DNA of 64,000 bases from Cervus elaphus (GCF_910594005.1 NC_057847.1:27503001-27567000), one strand, 5' to 3'; shown: positions 10,791 to 22,895, counted from the stretch's first letter. Program-made: numbers and translations. The notes: generated by a model from the sequence alone, not told the origin.

Positions 10791-13700
10791 GACAAACAAA
10801 AAAAGATTCTCTGTGAGGATTTAGAACAAGGCTCAGCATTCACCAGGATGGCTCAGCCTTCTTTTCTTTCCTGCGATTGCTATGTTAATGAATCTGTTGG
10901 ATGGTCAACCTCAGGATTATAGCAGAGGGATCTGTAGAAAGGAAGAGGGCCCTGGCCAGGCAGAGGGGGTCGGGGAGTTTAGGAAGGCTTCCAAGACTCA
11001 GACCATTGTGTGGAGATGTAAAAGATCACAGCTCTCTGGGCTGTTACCAGTGATAAATGGTTGGGCGGGCAGTTGTGCACAGGAATTGCTGAAATTGAGG
11101 AAGCCTCCTGGAATGAACAGCAATTGAGGAGGAAGCTAGAGGCCTATGGCAGAGTGACCTCAGTGGCAGAAAAGCCGTGTGTCACATTGCTGTAATAATT
11201 TACGACAAACATTTCTCTGTCTGGGATTTGCCTTTAAATAGAAATCACAGATGATGCAAGCTCAGGGGCATCACCTCTAGGCACAAAACCCGCCAGTGGG
11301 GAAAACTGCACGGAAGGCTTTCACGGGTTTTGAGGGCTGTGGCATGAAAGAGCCCAGCTGTTCGTGTTCCATCTGCTATTTTTTCAAGGCCAGTGGATAT
11401 GGGAAAGTTGTAGTTGGGAATGAGCAGCTTTTACCTCATAGACTCTTAACAGACTCAGGGTCTCTGCTCATTGTGGTGTCTGGATTCTCCTAAGCAGCTC
11501 AGCCCCCAGATCTGTCTCTTACAGGCCCACCCATTTGGAGTTCATGAGCATCTCAGGACTCAGGAGAGGGGCAGTGATGTCCACTGGTCTAGACAAAGGA
11601 GCTCATAGCCATGGAGACCCTCTGGGCCCACGTCAGCCACACAGATTTCCACTGGCTCCCACCCAAGGAGCCCGTGGTCTCAGGCCCAGCTCCTTCAAAC
11701 TGCAGTTCTGCCTGGCCCTCCCTAGCATTTATGGTTCATGAACTTGCCTCCTATTCCTCTTGGTCTCACTGAAAATTTCTCTGCTTGCATTTTCTCACAG
11801 AGGACAGTCTCTTAGTTTGAGCCAAGGGAAGGGCTTGACTTGGTTGTCACAGCTTAAGTACTGTAGTCTTCCTGTGTCCACTCCCCATTCTCCTAGTCAA
11901 ACAGGGCAACTCTGATGCTTATCAGGAAGCCTCTGAGAGCAAGGCATTCCACTCTCCAGGGCTCAAAGTGAGTCAACCAGGAAACAGAATCTATTCTTAA
12001 GCAAACACTGTCTTTATGGATATTGGACCCAGACAAGTTCTGTTACATGGAACATACTGATGGAATTTAACATGTAGAATATTTAAAACTTAATGCCAAG
12101 GATTAGTGCCTCAAAATAAACATGGAGGTGAAAGATCACAGAACATAGGTCACAATTCAAACACAAAATACCATGTTCTGAAAGCAGAGGTCCATAAAAA
12201 TGTCTGTTAAAAGCAAAACATGGTCAGAAACGCACTGATATCAGGACTTACACATATAAACATACAAGTGTAGGTTTGTGTGTACATGTGTATTGTGTAC
12301 ATGCATGTGTGTTTATAGGTACACACATACATGTGAACACACACACACATACATTTATATGTATAAAGAGAGAGTGGAAAAAAAAATAAAAATAAAAAAA
12401 AGAGAGAGTGGAGATGAGGAAAGATCTCTTGACCACCATTCTTTCTTCCATTTCCTATTTCTAACCAGCGAACACATGGCCTTTAGGACTAAAGTTTTAG
12501 GTTAGAGGAAATCTCTGGGACATTAGAATCAGGGCATCAGAGCAGCTAATGGGAATTGCTTTTACTATCACATGACACCATGTGATTCATGTTACACGGG
12601 GCTCTGGTTACCAGACCCTTTCCGCTCCTGTGCCTTCACTCACTCCCTTCCTTTCGGTTTCATGTCCCTGATCTCAGACATAGTACGGACTATCTTAGGG
12701 AGTTATCTGCATGGAATCCTGTCAGTCTGGTTTATTGTACTGGATAGCAGGTAGATGAATTATTTTCTGGTCAACAGGCAGAAGAGAACAGCAGTGAGCC
12801 CGGATGCAAAGCTATGTTTGCCCAGGCAGCTGTTCCCACCTGTCTTTCCAGGTAAAGAGCAAAAGGTGATATAAGCCGTCACCAGCACTGAAAACCCCGT
12901 GTTGAACTGGAACCAGGACATCGGAGCAGAGGTTCTGGATAGGATTTAAGGCAGCAGAACTCTGTTTCCCTGACCGTGGGGATCCCTGTCATTTGGAGCT
13001 GAGCACTTCCTTCTTCTGGGAGCAAATAATCTTTGTCCTCAGTGCTGTGTTTAGTTTATTGGATGTAGGAAAATCGTCACTGTGTCAGAGTCGGAATGTT
13101 TGACCTTTGCTGTTCTAAGACACGTACTGCTCCAGGGCTCCCAACATTCTTCCAGAAAGCTCACAGGACAATATGGAAATTTTTTAAAAAAGGAAAATCC
13201 TGGGGCTCACGGAAGCCTGAGATGAGGGAATTCATCTTTCCATTTACTCTTTATGACTGCTGTTACTAAGAACATGCTAAAATTGTTATGTATTTTTCAG
13301 GCATTTGGCCAAAGCACCAAGCCATTTTGAGTTTGACTGGAAGGAGAGTTATTCCCTCAAAATCACTACTTTGATAAATATTTTTATTTTATCCCCTGGA
13401 TGGATTTAATTCAAAGTCATTTGCTTATTGCATTGAGAGATTCAATGGCAAAGATATTTAATTATGCCTAACCTTTATTCCATAAAGTAGATTAAAAGTC
13501 TAAAGCATTGGCTAGCCTCCTGTAAAGAGCTGGCCCGTTAGATATGTATGTTCAACTGCAGCTTGCAAAAAAAAGCAAGAAATTACATCAGCCTTAAAAT
13601 AGTACTTATTCAGGATTTGGTTCTATTTTGAGCTGATGCTTGGCTTAATTTTACAAAGCAAGGAAATAATAGGACAGTGAAGGTACTGAATTCATAAATA

Positions 13701-13904
13701 CATTTCTGTTAGCAAGAAAGGCCAAAAAAGTCATCCAATGTAAATTTATCCTCGACTACTGAGTGATTACTCTTTCAAGGACTTGGGAAATTGGCAAGAC
13801 TTCTGGTTCTGTGCCAGCAATGTTCTTAAATGTGGCTTTATAACAGAAAAAAAAAATGCTACACTTAAGAGAGTAGATGCAGGAATCTTATTTGGGTGAG
13901 GCCT
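10791..13904. other. No gene seen; one CA/TG microsatellite region
   Basis: Only short random frames are present. The sole recognisable feature is the simple-repeat region at 12247-12425. Confidence 0.6.
12247..12425. repeat. Interrupted TG/CA microsatellite plus A-rich and GAGA tract
   Basis: Degenerate TG and CA dinucleotides at about 12270-12360 with AT interruptions, then alternating GAGAG and poly(A) stretches to about 12415. It is interrupted, so probably less mutable than a pure array. Confidence 0.85.
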
Positions 13905-13914
13905 CTCTCAATGG

Positions 13915-14125
13915 AGGGCTTCCCTAGTGGCTCAGATGGTAAAGAATCTGCCTGCAATGAGGAAGGCCTGGGTTCGATCCCTGGGTTGGGAAGACCCCCT
14001 GGAGGAGAGCATGGCAACCCACTCCAGTATTCTTGCCTGGAGGATTCCATGGACAGAGAAGCCTGGCATGCTACAGTCCATGGGGTCACAAAGATTCAGA
14101 AATGACTGAGCTACTAAGAACAAAC
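13915..14125 (+). mobile_element. Bov-tA SINE with 10-bp TSD
   Basis: Full head (GGGCTTCCCTAGTGGCTCAG), GGTTCGATCCCTGGGTTGGG and the BovB-derived tail ending ATGACTGAGCTACTAAGAAC. CTCTCAATGG at 13905-13914 and 14126-14135 brackets it. Confidence 0.93.
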
Positions 14126-14135
14126 CTCTCAATGG

Positions 14136-14587
14136 CATCCCTAAAAGAGAGTTGAGGGAGAAATCTAAACACTGTGATGTCTAGTAGTTTCTCTACTTGC
14201 CTCAGTAAGCTGATAAGTGTCTTGATAAGAAACTTCAATTGTGAATGATGCATATACCACAACATCTTGATGCATGACAAGGTTTTCCTTGACATGTGAT
14301 GCTGAAACATAGGAGATGTTATCCGTGCTAAAAAGCATATGAAAATCCACACTGGGGGAGGGCGTGTGTGCGTGTATGTGTGTGCACACATGTGCACACT
14401 AGTATGCTGGTAAATGTTTAACAACCAAACCTCTGAAATAAAAATAAAAAGCCCTAATGTGTAGCATGTGCCTATTTCCATTATGCAAACACTCCCACCA
14501 CAGCTGATTTCAAGCTCCCAATAAGACTTCACTGAACACGGTTGGGAAGAGCACAGTAGCACACTATTATATGATATTCCCAGCACT
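14136..14587. other. No gene seen
   Basis: A 166-codon minus-strand frame crosses this stretch, but it runs through a TG-rich segment (14365-14400) that translates to His/Thr repeats, and it has no recognisable domain. I reject it as a gene. Confidence 0.6.
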
Positions 14588-14597
14588 CAGATATCAT

Positions 14598-14852
14598 GTG
14601 TGTGTGTGTGTGTGTGTGCATGCTCAGTCATATCGAACTCTTTGTGGCCCTATGGACTGTAACCTGCCAAGCTCCTCTGTCCATGGGATTTTCCTGGCAA
14701 TAACAGGGGGTTGGGAGATGAGAGTTTGATCCCTGGATCAGGAAGATTCCCTGGAAGAGGAAATGGCAACCCACTCTAGTATTCCTGTCTGGATAATTCC
14801 ATGTGGAGATGGCTCACTCTGTAGGTCCCCAGAACTTCACTGTCACTTGATA
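14598..14852. mobile_element. Bov-tA SINE with internal inversion, preceded by (TG)n
   Basis: A TG run (14598-14618) leads into an antisense SINE 3' half (about 14620-14700: GCTCAGTCATATCGAACTC through GGGATTTTCCTGGCAA). It then switches to a plus-oriented SINE middle (about 14725-14815: TTTGATCCCTGGATCAGG through CTGGATAATTCCATG). CAGATATCAT at 14588-14597 and 14853-14862 may be the TSD. About 40 bp before the right repeat are not SINE. The layout is what a 5' inversion by twin priming would leave. Confidence 0.75.
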
Positions 14853-14862
14853 CAGATATCAT

Positions 14863-15598
14863 AGGCATATATAATCAGGAAGTGACAGACTTTGAGTATT
14901 TATTAGCCAGAGTATGAACTGTAGACGCCCCAAGAGTTTGGGTGACATTAATGGCAAGCCAAAAATGAAAATATGGGTTCACTTTGGCTGATGTCACCTC
15001 ACAGCACAGGATTTTAGTACAGTCTTTTCAACGAATTACTCAGAGAACACTGTTTATCTTCACAGTATCTGGATTTTTAGCAAAGAAAATGTATTTCTGT
15101 AAATATCCTTATTGTGTATCAAAGAGCACAGAACAAGGGCTGCTATCATTCTCATTGGCTGGTTCTTTCATGTAGTGGACTACAGTCACATATTTCTTTT
15201 TTGTTGTAAAACCTTCACACACCCCCTTGTTTTGGTAACTGATCCAGTCCTCCTGACCACAGACGTGGGTTTATGACCCAGGTCTGCCAAGTTAGAGTAT
15301 TCCATCACTTTGGGAACAATAGTTTGTCCATGGCATCTGTGTTTGACTTCCTGAATCAAGCTGAGACTAGCTTAGTCCCTGGACTTCTCAGTCCCAGCTA
15401 CACAAGCTAGTCAATTCCTATCCCCCCTCTTCCTCATCCTTCTTACTTATGCTGGTTGGTTTCTGTCACTTGCAACCAGGAATCCTAACTAATAAAGAGA
15501 CTGGAACAGGCCAAGAAACCCTCTATTTAAAATTACTGAGATTGAGGATGGATAGAAGGAAGGAAGGAAAGAAAAGAGGAAAGAAGGGGGAAAACAAC
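14863..15598. other. No gene seen; purine-rich end
   Basis: Short random frames only. About 15195-15490 resembles an ancient interspersed repeat that I cannot name. 15541-15598 is a GGAA/GAAA-rich purine tract at the left border of the next insertion. Confidence 0.5.
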
Positions 15599-15613
15599 AA
15601 AAAGATAAATAAG

Positions 15614-15998
15614 TGGAGAAGGAAATGGCAACCCACTCCAGTGTTCTTGCCTTGAGACTCCCAGGGATGGAGGAGCCTGGTGGGCTGCCGTCTGTGGGGT
15701 CGCACAGAGTTGGACACGACTGAAGCAACTTAGCAGCAGCAGCAGCAACTGTAAAGTAATACAAAGAATCACTTTACAAAAAATTTACAAGAATAGGTAG
15801 ATAATTTATAATTTCTGAATAACTGTAAAGTGACCTTTATCCCATGTCTGTGTCTAAATTTAACAAAAAGCAAAACACATAACTAAAGGATATTTTGTAT
15901 TGAAATTATGAAGAAGGTAGGGTTTACAAAATGCTATGTAAGCATTTTCCAATTCTGGTAAGCTTTCATGAATAAAGAGTAAATTCTTATTAAAAAAA
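15614..15998 (+). mobile_element. Polyadenylated retro-insertion: half Bov-A2 SINE plus 3' non-SINE sequence
   Basis: The left end is one Bov-A monomer (GGAGAAGGAAATGGCAACC to CACGACTGAAGCAACTTAGC, then (AGC)n), directly at the target junction. It is followed by about 240 bp of non-SINE sequence with AATAAA at 15971-15976 and poly(A) from 15992. AAAAAGATAAATAAG at 15599-15613 and 15999-16013 is a 15-bp TSD around the whole. The single bracket implies one insertion: either a SINE transcript that read through into flanking DNA, or a spliced or unspliced polymerase II transcript carrying a SINE. The 240-bp part is unknown to me. Confidence 0.8.
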
Positions 15999-16087
15999 AA
16001 AAAGATAAATAAGGGAGAATCAAATTTAAATAAAATATTCATGTGTGGCAGGTAGTTGGAAGATCTGCTTAACAGATTCTCAGTAGT

Positions 16088-16315
16088 ATGTGCTGCTTGC
16101 GTTCTAAGTTATTTCAGTCATGTTCAACTCTTTTCAACCCTATGGACTGTGGTCTGCCAGGCTCCTCTGTCCATGGGATTCTCCAAGCAAGAATACTGGA
16201 GTGGGGTGCCATGCCCTCCTCCAGGGGATCTTCCCAACTCAGGGATCAAACCTGCAGCTCCTGTGGCTCCTGCATTGCAGGCGGATTCTTTACTGCTGAG
16301 TCACCGGGGAAGCCC
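16088..16315 (-). mobile_element. Bov-tA SINE, antisense
   Basis: Antisense tail (TTATTTCAGTCATGTTCAAC) on the left and antisense head (TGAGTCACCGGGGAAGCCC) on the right. TSD not evident. Confidence 0.9.
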
Positions 16316-16711
16316 TCTTGGTAATATATTTGTGACCAAATCTTTATGAATCCTTACCCCTCCAAAAATCATTACAAATATTCTTCTGAAACACTCAACC
16401 TTTCCAGATATTTTTTCATAAATCCTTTCTTAACACAAGTTTTGCATGTAAGGAACCAGGGGCAGAAGTGATTTGTTCACAGTGATTTTATGCAGAGACT
16501 AGATAAGAGTACCCATCTAAATATCTCTTAATTCTGCCTTCCTCTCCTTCCCATCATTTGCCATGACCTTGAGTTGACTCCTCTTTATTTCCTGCCTGAA
16601 CTGTGGTCATAGTCTTCTCCCTGTTCTTCTGGGTTCTGATGTCTTCTTTACTCATTCCCTTTTGTATTACTATAGGAACTATCATTCTAAATGGAAATCT
16701 AATCATGCAAC

Positions 16712-16995
16712 TGCTGCTGCGACTGCTGCTGCTAAGACACTTCAGTTGTGTCTGACTCTGTGCGACCCCATAGACCACAGCCCACCAGGCTCCGCCGTCC
16801 CTGGGATTTTCCAGGCAAACCCACTGGAGTGGGTTGCCATTTCCTTCTTCAACGCATGAAAGTGAAAAGTAAAAATGAAGTTGCTCAGTTGTGTTTGACT
16901 CTTCACGACCTCATGGACTGCAGCCTACCAGGCTCCTCCATCCATGGGATTTTCCAGGTAAGAGTACTGAAGTGGGTTGCCATTGCCTTCTCCAG
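16712..16995 (-). mobile_element. Bov-A2 dimeric SINE, antisense, 9-bp TSD
   Basis: Two related monomers in tandem: 16712-16850 starts with antisense (AGC)n, seen as TGCTGCTGCGACTGCTGCTG, and 16860-16995 is the second. TCATGCAAC at 16703-16711 and 16996-17004 brackets both, so the dimer inserted as a unit. Confidence 0.92.
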
Positions 16996-17004
16996 TCATG
17001 CAAC

Positions 17005-17324
17005 ATATAAGTCTAAATGTCTTGATATGGCCCATGACATCCTTGCCTCATTACCCACCATGTCCACCCCGTACTCTAGCCAAATTTTCTGTTGTTTTCC
17101 AAACACACCAGGCTTTTTCTCATTGATGTTCTCCTGTTCATGATGTTCAAGTTTCCCGGATAACTTTTCCTCTTTTCTCTTCTTGAAAAAAAAAAAATAC
17201 TCAGTTTAAGCATCATCATGAAACTTTCCTAAAATTTTCCATGGAAAGAGCTTCATTTCTGCACATTAATAACACTTGAGTTCATATGTTTATAATTGCA
17301 ATTATTACAACAAAGAGGAATAAT
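17005..17324. other. No gene seen
   Basis: No repeat or gene recognised; AT-rich with a poly(A) run near 17187-17198. Confidence 0.55.
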
Positions 17325-17460
17325 TTATACATTTCCCTACTAAGTTGTGTGCTCCTTCAGGAAAGGAACAGTTTTCTGTATTATCATTACATTGCACTTT
17401 ATTTGGTACATTTTGGATGTTTGACATATTTGAAAGAATTATTGCATAAATGATCAAATT
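17325..17460 (+). mobile_element. L2 LINE 3'-end remnant
   Basis: Pattern TGTGCTCCTTCAGGAAAGGA, then CATTGCACTTTATTTGGTAC, then GAATTATTGCATAAATGA resembles a strongly diverged L2 terminus. Confidence 0.55.
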
Positions 17461-17469
17461 AATGATTAA

Positions 17470-17640
17470 ATCAGACATTCTCTAAGCACCAATCCCATGA
17501 AGTAGATGCTACTATTACAATTTAACCCTGAGGAAATGAAAACTTAGAGGATTGAGTCACCCAAGAAAGTTTACCCAAGAAAGGATGGTGAAACCAGGAT
17601 TTGACCCAGGCCGTCAGACTCCTGTTCTTACTAAACCGCT
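17470..17640 (+). mobile_element. MIR SINE
   Basis: AACCCTGAGGAAATGAAAAC...GATTGAGTCACCCAAG...CCAGGATTTGACCCAGGC is the MIR core and flank in the usual order, diverged. Confidence 0.75.
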
Positions 17641-17644
17641 CACC

Positions 17645-19183
17645 TAGACTGAGAATCTCCTTTTTGCTCCAGATATTTGGCCATTCCCTTTTTTGTTATC
17701 TGGGATCAGAGATCTACACAGCCAGCTTTTATTCTGAAAGCCATTGGACATCCCACAAAAATTCTATCCACCATCCCTGTTATGCTCTTACTTGAGCTTG
17801 AAAGGAAGATCTGCCTAAGTCCGTCTCTGAGACATCTGGGTGTAGAGCAGAAAAGTGCTTTCCCAAAGGGCTCTGCCCTGAGGGATGAGTAATCTTTTTC
17901 TGCCCTTTCAGGGTGGGGCTTTAAGATTTAGAGAGCTAGTCTTAATTAGAGCATTTCCTGGCTGAGTAAATATTAAACTTAAATTCAGCTACGCCTTTGG
18001 TTAGCAGGTCAGGGCTTGAGACTTTGCCTCCCATGATTCCTCTCAGGTTCTTCGTTAGAGAGTGGGGGTGGGGAGGCAAGGAGCGAATGCAGCCTAGGAA
18101 ACGGGGAGACTCCAGGGACGCTGACGAGGCAGAGACCTAGCCAACCCGCACAGCAGATCTGTTACTAAACCTCGTACACACAGTTACCATTCCAACTGGT
18201 TAAATATTAACCTGTGCGCTGTTCCTGCCGTTGAGCATTAATTAGACATTGTTTAAGTAAGTAATTCTGAGAGTCACCTGCCAGGAAGGCCACCTTAGGT
18301 AAAGCAAAGGTTTCTCTATATTCTAAGAAGCCAGACACTTGACAGGCACAAATGAAGAACACAAAAATATTTTAAGGGGCTGGGGGGATGTCACTGGACT
18401 TAGTCTCAGTTTTCTTATTTTAACTGGAACACTGGCCAGAGGACCTAAGTGAAGAGAGCTGCACCTGCAAACCACATGAGCCCATCACCCTGTGCTCACA
18501 GGACCGTGTCAGACCTTCTGATGACCGGAACAGGCTGAGAACTGAGGACAGTAGGCAGGACTGGCTGACCAGGCCCTTTAATAGAGCTGCTATTACTGCA
18601 GGAGTTACTGTGTGAACTGATTTAGATCTCTTAGGAAGCATGGGGTCTAACATAGAAAGGTAAAAAAGTAGAGAGTAAGGGACTGAGCCCAAAGGCACAC
18701 CCCTGGCATGGCTGGTCAAGGAGGTTGGTATTTGGAGTATAGAGAATAAGACGCCTCACAAGTGTCCATGCATCCTTCTGGAAACAGTACCCCGTTTTTA
18801 CCCTAGTGAACTACCGTCTGTCCTTGGTCAATCAAGGTTCCTTGCTCACCCCCAGCCAAGGACAGCTCTCTCACTCAAGCTGGGTTATTTATATGTTTTC
18901 TCCCAGGAGTCTGACTTATGAACAAAGTGACAAAATGACTGCTGGAGTTGATTTTTCCTACTAAGATAGCATCCATCAATTCTGCTGCTTAGGACACGCT
19001 TCTGCTCAAACTTCACAATTTCTGCGTGTTCTAAGTCTACTTTTTAAACTTTCCTTTCAGTTCTGTGAGTTACTCCATAGTCATCACATAAATGCCTTTT
19101 CTGTTTCTTAGTCAAAATTTGTTTCTCTTGCTTGACAAATAAAACAGAGTTGATATACTATGGAAATATGTATACCTTTAGAT
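17645..19183. other. No gene seen; unique-looking DNA
   Basis: Short random frames on both strands. No family recognised. Confidence 0.6.
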
Positions 19184-19305
19184 TCAGAGAAGAAAATGGC
19201 AATCCACTCCAGTATTCCTGCCTGGAGAATCCCATGGACAGAGGAGCCTGGCGGGCTCCATGGGGTTGCAAAAGAGTCAGACATGATTGAGCGACTGAGC
19301 ACACA
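19184..19305 (+). mobile_element. 5'-truncated Bov-tA SINE
   Basis: Starts at the AGAAGAAAATGGCAATCC position and runs to GACATGATTGAGCGACTGAG with a CA-rich tail. The tRNA-like head is missing. Confidence 0.9.
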
Positions 19306-21575
19306 CACGTATATACCCCCAGTATGAGTGGATTACCCATGCCCCGGCCAAACTTGATTTTGGATCAGGTTGGATAAGTCTCAAATCATTCTAGTTAACA
19401 GATATTTTAATATACAAAAAATACACTTTAATTACTACACAATGATCTCCAGTAGGTAAAAGAAGTTATAAGATCAGTTGTCATAAGTGAGCAAAAAACA
19501 CATAAAATTTGGCCACAGGGAGATTTCTGGATCCTTTGACATTCAAATTAACATAGACTCATGTTTATGTATCACTGGAGTCTATAGCTATAGCTTTATT
19601 TTAGTCCTGGAATATTGATAATAGTCATAGGTCAATTTATGAGCTTTTTAAAGAAATTGTTTCCCAGACCAAGCAATACAGATTCCTCAGTCATAGCCCT
19701 TACTCATCAGTCATCCCTATAAAGAAGAAAACAATGGAGTCGGGACCAGGCCTGTCCAGTTAATTAAGTCCTGAATTGCCTTACAGGGTACCTTCCCAGC
19801 AGAGCTCTAGGCAATATAACCTGGGGGTAAGGAGAAGAGAAATTCCATTTCCCACTGAGTCACTTACCACAGCATCTTGAGTAACTTACTCAACCACCCT
19901 GGGCTCCACTTACCTGAGAGATAGAATGAGGAAGAGGAAATAAGAATACCAAGTACATACATAATTTGAAAGAATGAAGGAGACCAGTGACACTATGACA
20001 AAAGATTAAAAGAAGCCAGAATAACCTCTTCTGTCAGGGTTATTCACAATCAGAAATGTAAATATGCCTCATATGAGTATTCAGCCTTTCTACAAACCTT
20101 TCTCTCCACAGAGATAATTAAGATTTTCATTACTCAAATGACAGAAGACTGAGATTTTAACAACTTCATTTTATCGGTTCAGACACCTATTCATCCACAT
20201 TTTAACATTTCTGAAATCTGGATGTGTCTTACAATTCTTATTTTCACATCACTGAAGTAGGTATGCATCTTACAATTCATGGCATCTTAAATTTACTGAC
20301 ACACAGCATTTCTTCTTTGCTTATACACATAGATCTACATAGACTTAACTCCTTCCAGCGAATGGCTTGCTGAAGGGATTGTGGTGGCCCTGCTGGCTTT
20401 GGAACCTTGAACTTTTCTAAGAGGTTGACATTCAGAGATAACCAGAAGCACCCCTTATCCACTAGGACAGATTCACTTAGGACAGAGTTTGACTGGTGGG
20501 TGCTTTAATAAAAGGACACACAGAATTCTACGAGACCATCTAGCTGAATGTGGGTTGGAGGAAAGCTGTCAGGAAGACTTTGTGGAAGAAGTGATATCTT
20601 TGCTGAGAATGAAAGAGAGGGTTAGAGTCATCTAGAATAAAGCTACTCAAAGTATCTGCTAAGTCTATATGTTAACAGTCTTCCCTGGGTAAGTACAGAA
20701 ATTGAGAAGTAAACATTTAAAAACTTTTATAACATTTGGGCAAAGTAATTTTATGTCTATTGAATCTAATAATTAAAAATTGGGGAATGTACTTTGTTCT
20801 AAAAATTTTAGTTTTCCTGGTAATTAATTTTATTGTATTTTATTTAAAATATCAGTCAGGACAGATTGGAAATTTAAAGAAACAAAGCTAAAAACCACCT
20901 GGCTTTTACATATAGATCTTGGAGGAACACTGTGTTCAAGGAAGTGATGAGGAAAGACTTCAGAGAGGTAAGCAGCATTTGTGAAATTCTGGATAAGAGA
21001 GAGGTTGAATAAAGAGAGCAAGGTGGGCACAAGGGATGACCATTTGTGTAAAATTTCACATGAGAGTTAAGAAATTGGAAAAAGACAGGCCAACAAAAAT
21101 GTTACAAGCTGATTATCTCTATATGGTAATATTTCAAAGAATTTTCATATCCTTAATTTTAAACTTCTTTACCGCTACAGTGCATCTGGTGGCGGACCTG
21201 CTTGGATTTTACCTATGCAGCATCTGTTCTCCTTCCAGGGGGTATGGGACTCAGACTAGACCAGTGGGCCTCCCTCCCTGGGACTTGCAAGAACAGAAGT
21301 ATAGCAACATCAGCCCCCAAGAAGCCCACCCACTTTGTTCTGTTCCCCCAGGAGCTGCAGAACTGTCAGAGGGGAACCACCTGGTAGCACGGTCTGAAAG
21401 CTGGGTTCTGAGAATTTCTTCCAAATGCTTAGAGGATGCATTGAGAGCGAGCATGTTTTTCTACCTATCTCTCTGGTTTAGCTGTCAAGCATATTATATC
21501 ACGGGGGAAGCTTTACAGAAAATTCACATGAAGAGTGAACTTTTATGTAGAAAATAATGTGCTTATGTGAAGTGT
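19306..21575. other. No gene seen; AT-rich unique-looking DNA
   Basis: The longest open frame (plus, 21036-21557, 173 codons) has no recognisable domain and overlaps an ordinary minus-strand frame of similar quality. No repeat family recognised. Confidence 0.55.
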
Positions 21576-21900
21576 GAGTGTGAAGGTTGCTTAGTCATGG
21601 ACTGTTTGCGACCCCACAGACTGTAGCCCGCCAGGTTCCTCTGTCCATGGACTTCTCCAGACAAGTATACTGGAGTGGGTTGCCGTTTCCTTCTCCAGGT
21701 GATCTTACCAACTCAGGGATAGAACCCAGGTCTCCCACACTGCAGGCAGGTTCTTTATCATCTGAGCCACCAGGGAAGCCCAAGAATACTACAGTGGGTA
21801 GCCTATCCCTTCTCCAGGGGATCCTCCTGACCCAGGAATCAAACCAGGGTCTCCTGCACTGCAGGTGGATTCTTTACCAGCTGAGCTACCAGGGAAGCCC
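21576..21900 (-). mobile_element. Bov-tA SINE with duplicated head (Bov-tA3-like), antisense
   Basis: One antisense tail (GGTTGCTTAGTCATGG) is followed by two antisense heads, ending near 21780 and 21900, each closing with ACCAGGGAAGCCC. The second head is joined by AAGAATACTACAGTGGGTAG. The same layout occurs at 41891-42200, so this is a subfamily structure rather than two insertions. Imperfect GTGCTTATGTG / GCGCTTATAAG flanks are possible TSDs. Confidence 0.88.
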
Positions 21901-22677
21901 AGAGCGCTTATAAGGAGCTTTGATTTTCCCTGTTTACTTACTTTGGCTGGCTTAGTGTACTGAAGGTTGAGTAGTTTTATAAGTTTTCGAGAAGATGATT
22001 TCAGGAATCCCGAGTGAAGATCGCATCTAGACTTCTTGCTGATGGTTTCAGATGTGAGACATCTGATTTATCAGACACTAAGTGAAGCAGACACATCACA
22101 ACACCTGCCTGATCAGTGTAGGGTCATCTGGGACTGGATTCTGCTGACACCACATAGATTTCATCTCCCTATAAAGCTCTCTCCCCTGGAGAACACTTAA
22201 AAGGAATAAAGATCAGGAAGCCACCTAAAATAGGGACTCCAGCTTTCAGTAGCCAGGCCTGGGAGAGGCAGCAAGCAGAGAGAGTCCAAAACAGAGAAAG
22301 CCCAAACTATTGGACTTACCAGAAGATGGGACTGTTTACCTGGGCAGTGGAATAAAGCGTCAGTCCATCCAGCTATTTGGGACATGATTCCCATACGAGT
22401 CCCTTTTCAACAGGGTGTAATATGTTTCTACTGTCCAAGAATTAAGATGTTGAAAATTATAACCCCCATTTCTTAGTTTAGAGATACTCTTTCAGCATCA
22501 TTTAGTTTCTGCATCACAAACAGGAGCTACAGAGCTGGGGAGCAAGATCTACAAGCTTCCCAGAGTAGAAGCACATATCCACTTCCAGGTTCCTAGGGGG
22601 AACATCAGAATGGAGAAAGTGCACACCATTAACTCTTACAAATTGTCAAACTGAAGCCTCAGTTCTAATTTTCTGTT
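21901..22677. other. No gene seen
   Basis: Short random frames only; no repeat recognised. Confidence 0.55.
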
Positions 22678-22690
22678 AGAATCATAAAGA

Positions 22691-22895
22691 GGGCTTCCCT
22701 GGTAGCTCAGTGCTAAAGACTCTGCCGGCAGTGTAGGAGACTCTGGTTTGACCCCTGGGTTGGGAAGATTCCCTGAAGAAGGAAATGGCAACCCACTCCA
22801 GTATCCTTGCCAGAAGAATTCCATGGATAGAGGAAACCCTGGTGGGCTACAGTCTATAGGGTCACAGAGTCAGACATGACTAAGCACAATGACAG
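22691..22895 (+). mobile_element. Bov-tA SINE with 13-bp TSD
   Basis: Head GGGCTTCCCTGGTAGCTCAG, box-B-like TTTGACCCCTGGGTTGGG, tail CAGACATGACTAAGCAC. AGAATCATAAAGA at 22678-22690 and 22896-22908 is exact. Confidence 0.94.

Noticed and set aside
13915..14125. tRNA gene suggested by the box-B-like GGTTCGATCCCTGG
   Set aside because: It is the tRNA-related head of a Bov-tA SINE; the cloverleaf is not intact and the rest is the SINE tail. The same applies to the other SINEs.
14086..14586. 166-codon minus-strand frame
   Set aside because: It spans the end of a Bov-tA and a TG-rich tract that translates to His/Thr repeats; chance.
21036..21557. 173-codon plus-strand frame as a possible small membrane protein
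   Set aside because: There is one hydrophobic stretch but no recognisable family. The overlapping opposite-strand frame is similar in quality and no exon signals are convincing.
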